Positions 10,950 through 23,009 of a stretch of DNA of 64,000 nucleotides are shown here, one piece after another. The stretch is from Oikopleura dioica (lineage: Eukaryota; Chordata; Appendicularia; Copelata; Oikopleuridae). Below the pieces are notes generated by a model. The model ran no database searches. It saw nothing but the letters and a program-made list of their open reading frames with translations, and had not been told where the DNA came from. Each line of letters opens with the position of its first letter. Position 1 is the stretch's first letter. The stretch lies in NCBI GenBank assembly GCA_907165135.1, contig OU015568.1, forward strand, positions 4,224,501-4,288,500, in the 5' to 3' direction. A program made the position numbers and the translations under genes.

Positions 10950-13106
10950 TCAAAATTTATTTTTTAGATTTTTTAATAAAAATTCATATCCAAGCCTAGA
11001 ATTGCCGTTTGAATTATCAAACTCTCCGGTGGTCACCACGGTGCTGAGTCTTCTAATGACGACCGAGTTGAATTCAACCAGATCAGCTGCGATCTCCGGT
11101 GTATCATCAGCCACAAGTCGGAGCATAAAGCTGTCCATTATTTTTCCATCTTTCTTGGCGACCAAAGTAACGGTATTGGAGTCGACGCCAATCAGATTTC
11201 CCGGCGCGTGGGCGGACAAAAGCACTTTTGAGGTTTCTTCGTTTTCATCGGTTGTTTTTGACATGACAAAAATCGACCAATCGTCTTTCGATGAAGCAAC
11301 GGAAAGATCATATGCGTCGAAATCGTTGTGAGCGAGGAATTCAATTTGCAGTTGCTCAGACGGCTCTAGAATCAGTCCATCGATGTTGGAAACCAGTTGG
11401 AAGAGCTTCACACTCGCTCGTTTCAATCGAATGATTCCGCTTCCAAGCGTCATTTTCGCCCAAGCTGGTCCTGGAGCCAAGTCGCGGCCGGAGCCAATTT
11501 CGACGAATTGAGGACCGATTGTCTTTGAAAACGCCCGAGCGTTGTCACCATCGTCGGAGAGGACTCGGACATCGGAGATTTCATCCTTCGTTGAGATGCT
11601 GAAGCGGGAAAGACCTCGTTTTGGCATCTTTTGAGAAGGCATTTTGAAAGCTGACAAATCAGATTTGACCGAGACGGAGACTTCCGCGACCCCATCGCAT
11701 TCTAGCACCAAATCATCAATCACAATTTCATCTTCCAAATTCACTTCTGGTGCAAAAACAAAGAAGCCATTCGACTCGAGCACGAGGTACTCCATCAAAT
11801 CACCAACTGAATCCATAAAGATTCCGTCCAAATCTCCCGAGCACGTGACCTCGATGAGTTGGTCGCTTGACTGGTTGTCGAGAAGAATTCCATGCGGTCC
11901 GGGGCCACGCTTTTTGTAAATAGGCGAGCGATTTGGCGCGACTTTCAAATCGATGTATTTCGCCAGTTCCTGGATGTTCAAATTTTCAACTTTTCGAACG
12001 TGTCCTCCAGAGTACTCCGCGGCGCTTTCGAGGGCGGAGACAACTGATGGATTTTGAGAAGAGTCGACGAAGAAGACAAGCTCGATATCTGACTCGTGAG
12101 CAAGAGCAGCAACAGAGTCTGACCAAGAGAGATTTGAGACGGATGAAAGAGCTGAAGATCGGAAAATGAGAGGAGTTCCAGGTTCGACATCAGCGGCGAT
12201 GACTTAAAAGATGATGTCATTTTCAGGAGGACTGATTTTTCAGATCTCGAAAATTTCGAGTCGAAATCTTCAAAAAAAAAATATAAAATACCTTGATATA
12301 AAAACTTGAGGTCGCAATCGTTATCAGCCGAATTCAACTGGAGGGTCCTGGCGGCTTTGTTGGAGCGGGAGTAGAAGACCACGTGACATCCGGCGGAAGC
12401 CAAAAAAGTTAACTGCGCGGCCAGTGCGGAATCCGAGTCGCCGCGCGATGATGATTTCAAAAAGACAGGCGGAGCAGCGGATGAATCAGAAGCGGAAAAG
12501 GCGGATTTTGCGATTTGGAACAAATCCGCAAATCTGAAAAAGTAATTATTTCTAGCAGCGAGCGAATGTGTTGCTCGCCCATTTAGAAATATTCTGCATA
12601 TTCTGTAATAGGTTAGAGGTGTTAGAGCGATCTTTTGTGCGTCAGAGCGAAAGTGGCTAATAGCTGCTGCGCAAATGCCATTTATCATTACGGTATTTTA
12701 TCGTAAGTTGAACTCGTAAGTCGTAAGTCGACTTTCTTCCGTTCAAGGCTGGTATTTTTCTAATTATGCTTCAATAGTTCATGAACGGAAAAAAGAGAAA
12801 CTTTGAAACAAAATGACATAAACATGACCCCCTTCAATATCATCAGAAAATTCGTCCTTGCGGTTTAAAACGCTTTAAAACACGATCATAAGTTAACAAC
12901 ATTAAATTTCGGATAACATACCTTTGTTCTGAAACTCTGTCGATTGTCATCGTCAATTGCGCTTCCATGTATGCCAGGATTCTGTGTTTATGCCGTATGG
13001 AACCGTCACAGAGCTCATCTGATGTCGTCAAATCGATAAACACTCGTCTGAGCAGCTTGCCCAGGTAACGACGAGCTTCGGAGTAACTCCCGCGGTTGAT
13101 CAGCAT
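10950..13106 (-). CDS. Secreted VWA7/hemicentin-like protein (5' end uncertain)
   Basis: Exons about 13106-12922, 12533-12292 and 12202-10950 join in phase. The protein has a VWA-type Rossmann pattern: PLIFRSSALSSVSNLSWSDS, then an ALAHESDIELVFFVDSS strand and EYSGGHVRKVENLNIQELAKYI. This is the end of a VWA domain as seen in VWA7 and hemicentin N-termini. It is followed by about 280 residues of beta-rich sequence (GPAWAKMTLGSGIIRLKRAS and similar), like the region after VWA in those proteins. A canonical MIDAS DxSxS was not found, so metal binding is doubtful. No signal peptide is visible at 13106, and an upstream exon probably exists. The stop at 10950 lies 174 bp upstream of the ITIH-like start, on the same strand, so the two VWA genes form a tandem. 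AATAAA overlaps the last codons. Confidence 0.65.
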
Positions 13107-13683
13107 TAAAATGTTCCTGTTCGGGGCTTGTCGCGAGCGTTGATTATTAATAAGATCAGATTTTTTTTTCTGTTATGCAGGACGAAATTTGAGAATTTGC
13201 TTGTTTTGTCGAAGAGACTTGTGTAAAGGGTGCTTGAGATGAGTAAATTGAGGTCCGTAAAATGAATGATCAAAGACTTTTTATTGAAAAAAAAAATAAC
13301 TTTTCGACAGATTTAGCTATTTTTTCCTGTTTTGACAATAAAATATTAATTTTTCTGGGAGTTTGAGCGAGTTTTGTCGCTGTTGATGAAGATTCAAGCC
13401 AATTAAGGGCGTCACTTTACTGAATTATTTCTGAAAATGCTTTCACGTGGTGTACTAAAATGAGTCTTACTGTTATGTGACATAACTTATGTCAGTAAAT
13501 AGCTACACAAATATCTCTTTCACGCAAATCAAATCATTTATGTGTCTATTAGCCAGAATAATATGATAAGGGACTAAGGAAGATTTTTACGTAAAAACGC
13601 TTTTTTAATTTGAAACCATAAGACTAAAAAATTTTCCAGGTTTTTTCAATTAATTAAAGTAATAATTAATGAAAAAATCATTT

Positions 13684-14550
13684 TTACTGTATTGTCTCAT
13701 TAAAATGCAAGCCATTCCTTGAAATCACATCTGGCGATTCGACTTTTCCCTCATCAGCCAAAGCAGCAGAAAAGATGTCGACGAGACTCCCGGCAAAATT
13801 TGCCCCATCTTGCGCATCACAACTTTTTCCCAGAGCTTTGAGTGGATCAGGATTCGAGGGGAGTTTTATGTTTCCTAAAATGCATATGTTTTTTAGTCAG
13901 TCGGAAGCTAGAATTTCTGGCAGTGCATGTAATTATTTTTTCGAGCGAAAATGAATCTAGCCGGCTGACAAGCGGACTTCCGCATTGGCATCAAAAAAGA
14001 GAGACAGGAAAAAATATTCGACGCGTTGAAACTTATCGCGTTGAAAAAGAAAAACGAAGCTAAAAATTCAAAGAGATTTTTTCTTACCGAGCGGTTTTTC
14101 ATTAAATTTCGCGCAAAAGAAAGTAAAACTTCTTGAAAGCGCTTCGTTTGCAGTTGCCACGAATTGTGTCGAGCAGGAGCTGGAAGTGTTTGATAAAAGA
14201 ATCGGTTCGTTTAACCGGTTTCTGCGGAGGGCCAAAGGTTCGGGTTCAGGCATCTGCTGCTTGATTCGGTCCCGCTCTATTTTTGCTTTTCTGGTTCAAA
14301 AATTTTATTGGGGGAGATAAAATGGGGACGCCCTTATTTGAGCGATCCTTAACCCTAATCCTAGGCCCATTTCGTGCCCTATTTTTATCCCTATTGGACA
14401 CTAAGGGACCAAAATTGACTCGAATAGATGAAAATTGCTCAGTTATTTTATGATATAAAGAACCAGTCCTTGAAACGCTGCTTCCCGCAGCAAAGAAGCT
14501 GCTCCAGCGAGATGTAAAATCGTCGTCAGGAGCATCGTTTTTGAAAGCAT
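13684..14550 (-). CDS. Small minus-strand gene, probable secreted protein
   Basis: The last two exons, about 14290-14088 and 13874-13684, join in phase across a 213-nt intron. They encode KAKIERDRIKQQMPEPEPL, a Ser/Thr-rich stretch, then LPSNPDPLKALGKSCDAQDG and a terminal HFNETIQ before TAA. Upstream, an ATG at 14550 opens MLSKTMLLTTILHLAGAA, a good signal peptide, with a possible donor near 14464. The phase between this exon and the one at 14290 does not close, so another short exon probably lies between them, or the signal exon belongs elsewhere. No family is recognised. Confidence 0.45.
14340..14372. repeat. Degenerate interstitial telomere-like repeat
   Basis: The motif CTTAACCCTAATCCTAGGCCC resembles a decayed run of the animal telomere unit CCCTAA. 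It lies in the probable 5' intron of the small minus-strand gene. Confidence 0.4.
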
Positions 14551-15213
14551 GTTTTTCTAAATAACAAAATTAATATTCAGTTTGGAATCTTGTGACAAGG
14601 TGAAAAATAGAACGCCAGAGATAGTTATTTGATAGTCATTCTTGCGGGAGAAAGATATCCTCAAGGTGCGTAATCTTTTAAAAACGCTGGGTGTTTTTGG
14701 AGGATCTGTTTTTTGTGTCCGTTAGACGAGTCGGAATTCGAACTCTTCAGAATTTGAATAATTTATGTTTACAAAAACACCTGCTTGTTATTTAATTACA
14801 TCACTTTTGAATTAATTTATTTTGGAAACTGATTTTTCATGTCGAATTTATTTTGAGAAGCACCGATTTTTAGAAATTCACGTTCACTGAGATGCTCTTT
14901 TCGGGCTCCCGAATCAGTGATTTAACTCTTTCAAGGCTGCAAATTACAAAATTACCAAATCGACACGAGATGAACTTAACCCTGCATCAGGCACTATTGC
15001 GGATCGGGATGATAAGGTATCAATAAAGAGCAGTTTTCAAAGCTGTGAGGGTTGATGATTTACAATCAAAACAATGGGTGATTTGTTAATTGAATATTAG
15101 TTCATGCACCTGTCAAAAACTGTTTTTTGTCCTCTTTTTAGATTTTTTTTTCAAGTAAAAACTTGAGAAATTCAACCTTAGTCTACCGCAAATAATACTT
15201 GATAAACTTGACT
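14551..15213. other. Intergenic stretch, nothing recognised
   Basis: AT-rich DNA without a supported gene. A T-arm-like GTTCGAAT motif is present on the minus strand near 14740, but no tRNA cloverleaf can be built around it. Confidence 0.35.
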
Positions 15214-15510
15214 TCAATCTTGGTTTTGGTTATTTATATTGAACCTTGAATGAAAAAAAGAGAGCCAGATTGAGGAGTTCGCCGCAGTTTCAAAATACAG
15301 CTTTTGTTGGGCAGCTGCGACCATTCGATTGATTACAACGGGAGGATATACCAAGTAAATTAACGTATCAGCCAGATGAGCTTTAGAATGCGCATTTCCG
15401 TAATTCCGGGTAACTGTTTGTTTTTTTACTGAAAATTTGTTGAGGAGCTTTTTGAAATAAGAATCGACAAAAAATAAGACCTGAATTTTAGCCTGGCTTA
15501 GCCTTGGCAA
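15214..15510 (-). CDS. Weak ORF, 98 codons, possible terminal exon
   Basis: The minus-strand frame ends NNQNQD before TGA. It contains a natural-looking stretch AHLADTLIYLVYPPVVINRM followed by AAAQQKLYFETAANSSIWL. The first third is more AT-biased and could be intron, with an acceptor near 15410. There is no AATAAA just after the stop. It may be a real last exon, but nothing identifies it. Confidence 0.3.
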   Translation of the reverse strand: MPRLSQAKIQVLFFVDSYFKKLLNKFSVKKQTVTRNYGNAHSKAHLADTLIYLVYPPVVINRMVAAAQQKLYFETAANSSIWLSFFHSRFNINNQNQD

Positions 15511-15966
15511 TCAAATTTCTCCATTCGGCCGACTGGCCAATCAGATTTCAGAAAAGCTGATCTTAAAAATTTCGAATCGAAATTATGGTCAAAAGCCTTT
15601 CATTTTGATAATAAATACGTTTGTGAAAGAAATTCTAGAGTACAGTTCAATTCGCGTGTTATCAGTTTCCTCGCGGCTTATCACTCGGCGAGAGACCTTG
15701 CGGTGGATCTTTTTCACCAGTTGGGTACACAAAGATTCGAAATTGATAAATCGCACTTTTCACGTTTCGTTAAAAATTACAGGAGACGTAATTCAAACAT
15801 AATCAAATTTTTCGCGGCAAAAAACGAAACTGAAACCTTCTTTTTTAAAGCTGAAACTTTAGAAACTTTCGAAAATTTAAAAATATTTAAAATTTTCAAA
15901 ATAAATTCGCAGCTTCAAAAACTGCTTCTTTACCTTTTTGAAAGAATTATGAATATTTGGAAATAA
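15507..15966 (+). CDS. 153-codon open frame lacking an ATG, possible 3' exon
   Basis: The frame is open from a TAG near 15505 to TAA at 15964-15966, and AATAAA overlaps the stop. The central part reads SRVISFLAAYHSARDLAVDL, then FHQLGTQRFEIDKSHFSRF, which has protein-like composition. The C-terminal third is Lys/Phe-rich. There is no ATG in the first 60 codons, and the left end overlaps a CCAAT-box repeat (ACTGGCCAATCAGATTTC). If real, it would be a downstream exon of a gene whose start is not visible. Confidence 0.35.
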
Positions 15967-16864
15967 AGAAAGAATAATATTTAAAAATCCCCGTTACGCA
16001 AAATTAGGCAAGAGCAAAGGTTTGAAAATTTTGAAAATTTTTGAGAAGCGTCTTTTTAAAACGCAAATAGTCAAATTCGATAATTCGAAAACTCAATTTT
16101 CAAAATAACCGACCATTTTCGGGCAGGATGATAAATCATATAAACATGAATTTAGAATCGTAAACAGTAATTACGAAGGAGAGCGGGGAGCGACTTTCGT
16201 GTAATACCTTCTTTTTTGTTTTTAAAGCTTCGTGAAAAATTACTGTGAAGATAAATTAGCGTCAAAATAAAAATAAACTTTCTTAGATATTTTTTCTTCC
16301 AGGGAAGTCTTCCAGCAAGCGGGGTCCTCCGCTCCTGGATTGAAAAGCGAAATACGCTCACACGGTGTCGCTTATTCTGAGTCTCGTCCTATGCAACCCC
16401 TACTTTCATCGGTATAAGAAAAATCGTGGTTTGAAAAACTGAAATACAAGATGAAAGAAAAAAATCTGGAATTCAGGAGAAAGAATTACGGGCGTTATTT
16501 TTGGCTAAACTGGTTGCGTATTGGAGCCCGGCAAATTGGATCCGTAATTGGTTTTACGGGAATACCTGGACCGCTCTGTGGCTGTATTTTTTGCACAATA
16601 ACGAGGCCAGCGGGTTTAACAGGGCCTGATTTTTAATTTTTTTTAATCACGTTTAAACACGAACATCGCTGACTCGGCAAAACCAAACTTGATTTAGGCG
16701 ACCGCGCCCTGTCAAAAACTTGACCGCGCGAATTTCATAAATTGTCGGAATCGAATTCAACTTTGGAGAAATTATTTAATTTGGTATCAAAATGCTCCAT
16801 CAATATTCCATTTCCGAATTCAACTCAATGAATAGTTTCCGATTAAAAATGCCTTACTTGGTTC

Positions 16865-16955
16865 TGAAACCTGTGTTAAAGCTGATTCAGGGTTCTGAAA
16901 AAGCAGCTGCGCGACTCTAAAGGACCCTGACTCAGTTTCGAACACAGGTTTTCGA
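16865..16955. repeat. Palindromic repeat, family B copy 1
   Basis: The left half has GAAACCTGTGTT and TGATTCAGGGTTC. The right half has GACCCTGACTCAG and GAACACAGGTTTTC, forming an imperfect hairpin. Related palindromes lie at 32.66-32.78 and 62.26-62.36 kb. Confidence 0.55.
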
Positions 16956-18617
16956 CCCAAGATTATGCAAGAAAAAACATGTCCCGCTTCTTTCTTAAAA
17001 AAGCTTAGAAAAATTCTCTTCGAATTCCATGGCCAACCGACGAGGGTCTGGCCTAGTAAAAGCCACAGAACGCTGTTGCTAGGTCGCGCCAGGCTGAGCA
17101 CTATTACGATCGGCGGTTGGAGTAACACTCATCGAAAAACGTGGGAGCGAAAATTTTTTCCCTGACATCTTTTGACATTTTTATTTAGAAGGGCATTTTT
17201 TGACCAATGATTTGAAAACAGTTATTTTCAAAAAGAAAAAGCAAATTTGGCTCCCAAAAATTATTTTTTCTAAAAAGAACTTCCTCTTATTTCTCTAAAT
17301 CTGGGAAGTGCAGCCTGGATGATCCGGGATAAAGTATCTTGACTTTGGTTTGACCACCAATCGGCTCAATATTTTTCTGATTTTGGCCACAAGCTACTTG
17401 AGCAATCGTGCTGCAGAAACGAACATGGCCGGGCCACGTCCGGCGGAAACGAAAGGGATGAATTGAGCGTCATTTGCGGAAGAGCGGGCGAATTTTCAAG
17501 AAACAAAGAACAAAAAAAAAAGCAAAACCGTTTAATATTTTCGAAATAAGCAGATAAAAAGACCATAATTTTGTCTTCAATTAAATGAGCAAATTTTTTC
17601 TTTGTTGCCAAAAAGTGAGAATAATTTCACAATTTTATTCATCAAGAAAGCGGTTTTCAAATTTGAAATCAGCATTCTTGATTGACAAAATATTCAGTAG
17701 AGACGGGGATGATTGAAAATCTCAAGATCAACGCCACCGTCGAAAATTAGTTTCTGAAAATCAGGCGCCAAGCGCACACTCATTTCTTGACTTTACTAAA
17801 ACAGAATAGTTCTGTTTTCTACTGAATGGTTCTGTCATAAGAATTATTCCGAAGATCCGCCCAAAATAGCATTGATTCTTTGGTAGAAATGCGTGATACT
17901 CACCCTTAAAAATTGAACTTTCGACAAAAAAACCATCGGTTGGAAATGCGATTCAACACAAAAAAGAAGATTGAGCCTTTTTCTATGGTCGCGTGTTCCG
18001 TAACCGTAATTTGGTTATTTGTCGCTTGTGATTTTCTAAATGAGTTTATCTCGCCGCCACTTTGAATCAGGCGGCGACTAAATCCCGACCGCCGACTGAT
18101 AGCATTGACCGAGACAATCTTCTCGGAATAAGCTCGTAAACTTGGGTTCTAAAGACAGTGTAGGAGATTGATTGTCTACAAGACTTTCACTTGTCCTTCC
18201 AGCTTATTTCGACCGAGAACAGTTGTTTCAGTCTGCCCGCCAACAACTTTATCTATACCACGTGAGTTCACTGATTCGATTCCAACTGCGTTAAACATTA
18301 TCCTCTTGATTTTAGCGAGCTGCGAAATTTATATCAAAATAGTCTTTCTTTCTTTTGTTTTCTTTTGTCACTGGAATTTTTAAAATTTTTCTTTTGACTG
18401 TTTGAGGAACTACAGAGACTCCTCCACGTTTGTTTTGTTGATTAGTATGGAAAGTGGCACTTTCCTTTTCAAACAACAATCAGCGTTCTGACAGTCGCGA
18501 AATAAGAAAAACAGTGATTGTGAAATCGGAAATTCCAAAATGGCTCGTAAGAATGCTTTTTGAATATCCTTAAAATTCGGTAAAAGACCCAATTAAATAT
18601 TGTAATGAGGTTTTTCA
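16956..18617. other. Gene-poor stretch
   Basis: There are short open frames on both strands (for example 16965-17165 plus and 17366-17611 minus), none with supporting splice sites, conserved motifs or polyadenylation signal. I see no gene that I can defend. Confidence 0.35.
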
Positions 18618-18830
18618 TTATATTTTCAAAAAGAGCCAATGAAAATTCTCGATTTTGCATTTTAGCCAATCAGAAATGCCTTAAAAATGAGTCTTAAAAT
18701 ATTCATAACTGAACTTATTTCTGATTGGCTGAAAATAAAGTAGTTTAAAAAAATCTCATTTAAAGGCATTTCTGATTGGTTCAAATCCAAAATCGAGATT
18801 TCTCATTGGCACTTTTTGAAAAATATATAA
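18618..18830. repeat. Fold-back element with CCAAT boxes
   Basis: Inverted arms of about 75 bp share the blocks TTTTTCAAAAAG, GCCAATGA, TCTCGATTTTG and CCAATCAGAAATGCCTT. They are separated by a roughly 50-bp AT-rich centre that also contains TTCTGATTGGC. A hairpin MITE without coding capacity. Confidence 0.75.
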
Positions 18831-21659
18831 AAGATCGATTCTTTCCTATTTTTGTTCGATTTTTGATTTTAGACCGACTGTAATTACGCTTATTTTTAGA
18901 ATCTCTTAAATATCTGTAAAGCCTTCCTTCCGAAGTTCAGTAAGAAAACCAAATGACAGGGCCTCTCTGGGAACCGGTAACCGGTCCAAGTGCTCGTCAG
19001 GAAGTGTTCGTTTCCTCTAGGCGGTCGGAAAGGAGCATTTTCGCGAAACCAAGATGGTAACTTAGTTGTAGATCGGCTAGATCGAAATGGAGTCCCGCTG
19101 GCTGCGCTTGAGAAAACAAGCGACGTGAAATTTTCGACGAAAATTGCTCTCGTGAGAAGAACAAAGTGGAGCCAAAAATGAAGCTACATTTTGAAATTTC
19201 TAAAATTCTTGCGCGAAAAATGAAAAACTCAGGTCAAGTTCAATGAAGAAAATATCGCTTAGGGGACCCTTAATTTCGTCAAAATTGGCATCTCTTTTGG
19301 ACCATAAGTTATGGTCACAGAGGATTCTAGAGCTGCTACTGCTTCGGGTCTTTTCCTATCTAAATTTCCACTTTCCGCGATATGAACCTGCTGGTGCGAG
19401 GTGATTTTCACTCTCGCGAAAATTACGGTGAAAAGTGGCAGTGCGAATGGCGATAACGGCCATTGGAACGTTCCTTGGACTCACACATGCGATCATAAAG
19501 TGGTTTTTGCCTGGCCAGCTTGGCAAATTTATCAATTTTTATTTCCGAATGAAAGAGAAGACGCAAAAACGATTACGAGCCCGAAACTTAAATTTGAATA
19601 ATTATGGCGCCGTGAATAGTTAAGGGGATGTCCCCCGTGTCCGTGTCCGTAATAAGCAGGGGTGTTCATTGAGAAGTTCAACTAATGGCCTGGATAATGA
19701 GCAAAAAGGGATGACCGAAGGGACACTAGAAGAGCTGTAACTGCGGTCGCGACGGGAAAATGTAAGCATTCCACAAAAGCTGTCGCCATTAACACCCCCT
19801 TTTTTAGAGCCAAGGCGGCTTGTAATTATGACTCCTTTCGATTTAAGGGGGTGCACATCATAAAACAAAGTCATTCGTTTTCTTTTGGCAAAAATAAGGC
19901 TGTCAGTCAATAATTTTAAAGAAAATCAATTTGAATTTTAAGGATTTTTTGTTGAATAACTTCAAAAAAAATTAAGAGGAGGTACCCCCTAAATCGAAAA
20001 GGACAAAAAAATAATTTTTGAGCTGCACTTCTATAGAAAAAAATGTACCTCTGACTTGTTTTCTTAGCAGGCGTCGTAACTTAAAGCCCTTGATTGGCGG
20101 TTTTACGGTTGTTTCAGACCGGTTAACCCACCGGGTAATACTTATCCAAAAAAGAAGAGACATTGCATAGAAAGTTCTCCTTCACGCAAAATAGAATTAA
20201 AGACATTCACGTCAAAAAAGCGTAAAAATAATTGCTTCCCGCGAGGTTCATTTGAAATAAGCACTGGAATGTGTTTTGTTTAGCGCCGCTCCAATCAGGT
20301 TTTTACCATTACCGAGTTTTTACGAGTAATGAAAGATAAGGTGTGTTTCTTTTCCGCAATTTCTAGTGCGAAGTCTTCACAAGTGCCAAAACAGACACGC
20401 CCAAGAGGAAAAGAGGAAGCGTCTAAAAAACATAATATTTTGGCCAAACCCCGATGAACACAAAAATATTCAGATCGCGATTTCGACGTGTACTACAGAC
20501 AGGTTTCTTCCAGTAATTGACATGAAAAATGATGCTCTTCCCGGAATTGACTTTAAATCCTAGTTAACCCACTCTCGCTTCCTCGAGACGCCAAATGCGG
20601 ACAGCAAACTTAACTCGATAAGCTTTGGATCTAAATTCTAAATCGGCCTTTTTAAAAATTCATCTTGAATAAAAAAAAATTCACCTTCTTTTTTCTTCAA
20701 ATTTCGGGGAAAACATTTTGCGAGGAATATCGTACATAACGTTATGGCATGCTGGAAAGTTTGAAGTGAGGTGTCTAAATTGCCCTGCGACCGCTGTATC
20801 CACGCTTCTTCAAGTAGCCAAATCATCAAATTTTACGCAATCAAGATAATCCGTTTCCGCTCAAGACAGTTTAAAGATCCAAACAATCCAAAATGAGATT
20901 TCGACTTAAGGGGCCCACCCACGAATTTCTAACTTTCAGAAGGTTTTGATGTCTTTTGAAGGATTTTGAAAGATGACCATACCCTTAAATCGAAATTTTT
21001 TTTCATCAATTTTCAACTGAAACCCTTAAGTTCCTTGCCCAAAAGTATCAATCATTCCGATCGAGCGGCGTGTTAAGGGACGGAACGTGAATATTTTTTT
21101 GCGTAGTCGGTCGAAATCAAGAGGAGAGGCGCGTCCCTAATTTGTTTGAAACTGAGCGTTTAGAACAAAATTCCGCTAGGCAAATCGGACACCTCTAATC
21201 CACTCGACGCGCCAAATTCAACCCTTTTATCATAAAGCGCTTAGAATCAAAAAATGAGCATGAATAAACCGTTCATATAAGAAAGTTCATTTTTGCTCGT
21301 TTTGATGCAATTTACGATGCATCAAATGATCCCAAATGAGTAACAGCGCGCTCAACTTACTGGAAAGATCCGTTTGGTTGTTTTCGTTGCGCTCTAGAAT
21401 CTTGATAAAAGTAAGTATAAGGTTCCTGTTGAACAGGAAGTAGCGCTCCGTTGAAATTCCGCGGCAGAAACATTTCCTTTTTCTTCCACGATTCTTTTTT
21501 TTTCCCGAAATCGATCGACTCTAGTCAAAAAAGGCGACTTCTCCTGAGAGCTTTATTTTTCTTTTGACATGCACTGTTATGTCGAAAAATTTGAGATCTA
21601 ATTCATTTCAAATCAATCTTGCGTTTTTGTTTATTAATTTTTGTTTAATCTGATATTTC
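18831..21659. other. Gene-poor stretch
   Basis: The sequence is AT-rich with several copies of TTAAGGG-type motifs (19.62, 19.84 and 20.93 kb), which look like remnants of hairpin elements. A 63-codon frame at 18990-19181 has fairly natural composition (DGNLVVDRLDRNGVPLAALE) but no splice or polyadenylation support. Confidence 0.35.
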
Positions 21660-21814
21660 GGGGAGGTGTCAGGAACCGACAAATATCGACAAATTTTCTG
21701 TGGAAATTTCCGACCAATCAGAAGCCGCAATTCGGCTCACCGGCCAATCAGCGGCGGATTGGCCACCCACGCAAATTTTGTCGAGATTTTTTTGTCGATT
21801 CGTGACACTTCCCC
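21660..21814. mobile_element. MITE family A, copy 1
   Basis: Terminal inverted repeats begin GGAGGTGTCAGGAACCGAC on the left and end TCGATTCGTGACACTTCCCC on the right. Inside are two CCAATCAG boxes and GCGGATTGGCCACCCACGC. It is about 155 bp with no coding capacity. Three more copies lie at 57.26, 60.89 and 61.64 kb. Confidence 0.75.
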
Positions 21815-21842
21815 GATTTTTCCACACAAATATTTTTTACCC

Positions 21843-21866
21843 TTGCCTTAACCCTAACCCTAACTC
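21843..21866. repeat. Interstitial telomeric repeat (CCCTAA)n
   Basis: The run TTAACCCTAACCCTAACTC contains two perfect and one partial copy of the animal telomere unit, about 30 bp from the end of a MITE. Confidence 0.6.
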
Positions 21867-22754
21867 TTTAATCATTCAACAGTATAAGAATTTTAGCTTG
21901 TCCATTTCCGGCCCTAAAGAGCTCAAAAAGAAAGGTTTGTCTATTTGTCTCATTGGTAATCCGCAGCCTTACATTACCCCAAACAACAAGAAAAAGAGCC
22001 CCCTGATAGAGCCCCTTTCTTGAGCGCTGTTTATTTTTTATTCAACAACGTTCCAGGGCAAATTCATTTACGGATGGTCTAACGGCTTTTGAAGATTCCA
22101 ACGAGCGCGTCTTGTAACTGGCAAGGAGCGAGAATTCTTTAAATTCAAGGGTAGATACTCTCGACGCGAAAAAAGGGGTATTAGCTTCAACACAAGGAAA
22201 AGTATTCTTTCTCAGATTTAAGGGGGTAGCCCTAATTTTTCCGTTTTTCTTTGAAATTTAACGGTCTTAGATTTAGCGTCGTTTACAACCTTAATTGGGT
22301 CCATCATCATTCCTTTGGTTTTCAACCCTTCGAAAAATCCGCCAGCTTCTTACCATGTGTCTGAAGTTAAAATCGAGCTTTAGTACTTTCAATTTTGAAC
22401 AATTTTGAAAGTCCGATACAAATTCAGTTTGATTCGCTTCCGCGGTCTAAGATTCCTTTTGCGCGTTCCCAAAGAGACGGATTCGAGAATCTCGAGTTAC
22501 GACTCAGTGCATAATCGTGAAGGGTTTTCGTGAAAGCTGATTGAACCTTTCCCTCTTCTCTTTGATTCTGTTATGCATAAGCTTTAATTGAGAACGTGAG
22601 AATTCGAAAATTGCCGCATCTGATAGTGAGTCGTCAGGAGGAGGATATGATTTTCTACCGTTTGCAAAATAAATTTAAGGGAACGATGCTTGATTCGATT
22701 TTTATCATCCAGAGTACAGGAAGATGCTAAGTTTTCAGCGATATAAAAACAAGA

Positions 22755-23009
22755 TTAAGATCGACCACTCGCTCTTACGGCGGAAAAACCAACTTTAGCA
22801 TAAGACATGTTCCACCCTTAATTTCAGCTTTTTAAAAAGAGCTCAGGTCAGAATCAGGCGAAAAATTCATCAAAAGCAATTTTTAAAAAAGCCTGATTTT
22901 TCGCCTAATTCTGATTTGAGCTCTATTTAAAAAGCTAAAATTTAAGGGTGGAACATGTCTTATGTCCAAAGTTGGTTTAGTCGCCGTGAGAGCGTGGGGT
23001 AGATCTTAA
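22755..23009. mobile_element. TTAA-flanked fold-back element, 255 bp
   Basis: TTAA at 22755 and at 23006 flank inverted arms of about 115 bp. Shared blocks include GATCGACC/GGTAGATC, CTTTAGCATAAGACATGTTC and its inverse near 22950, and GCTCAGGTCAGAATCAGGCG facing CGCCTAATTCTGATTTGAGC. TTAA target use is characteristic of the piggyBac superfamily, but no transposase is present and the termini are not the piggyBac CCCT type, so the family is unproven. Confidence 0.7.

Noticed and set aside
14700-14780. tRNA-like T-arm on the minus strand (GTTCGAAT)
   Set aside because: No D arm, anticodon arm or acceptor pairing can be drawn around it; at most a SINE remnant.
16451-16636. Collagen-like ORF (GFTGIPGP, GLTGPDF)
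   Set aside because: Only two or three GXY-like triplets, no continuation on either side and no splice signals.
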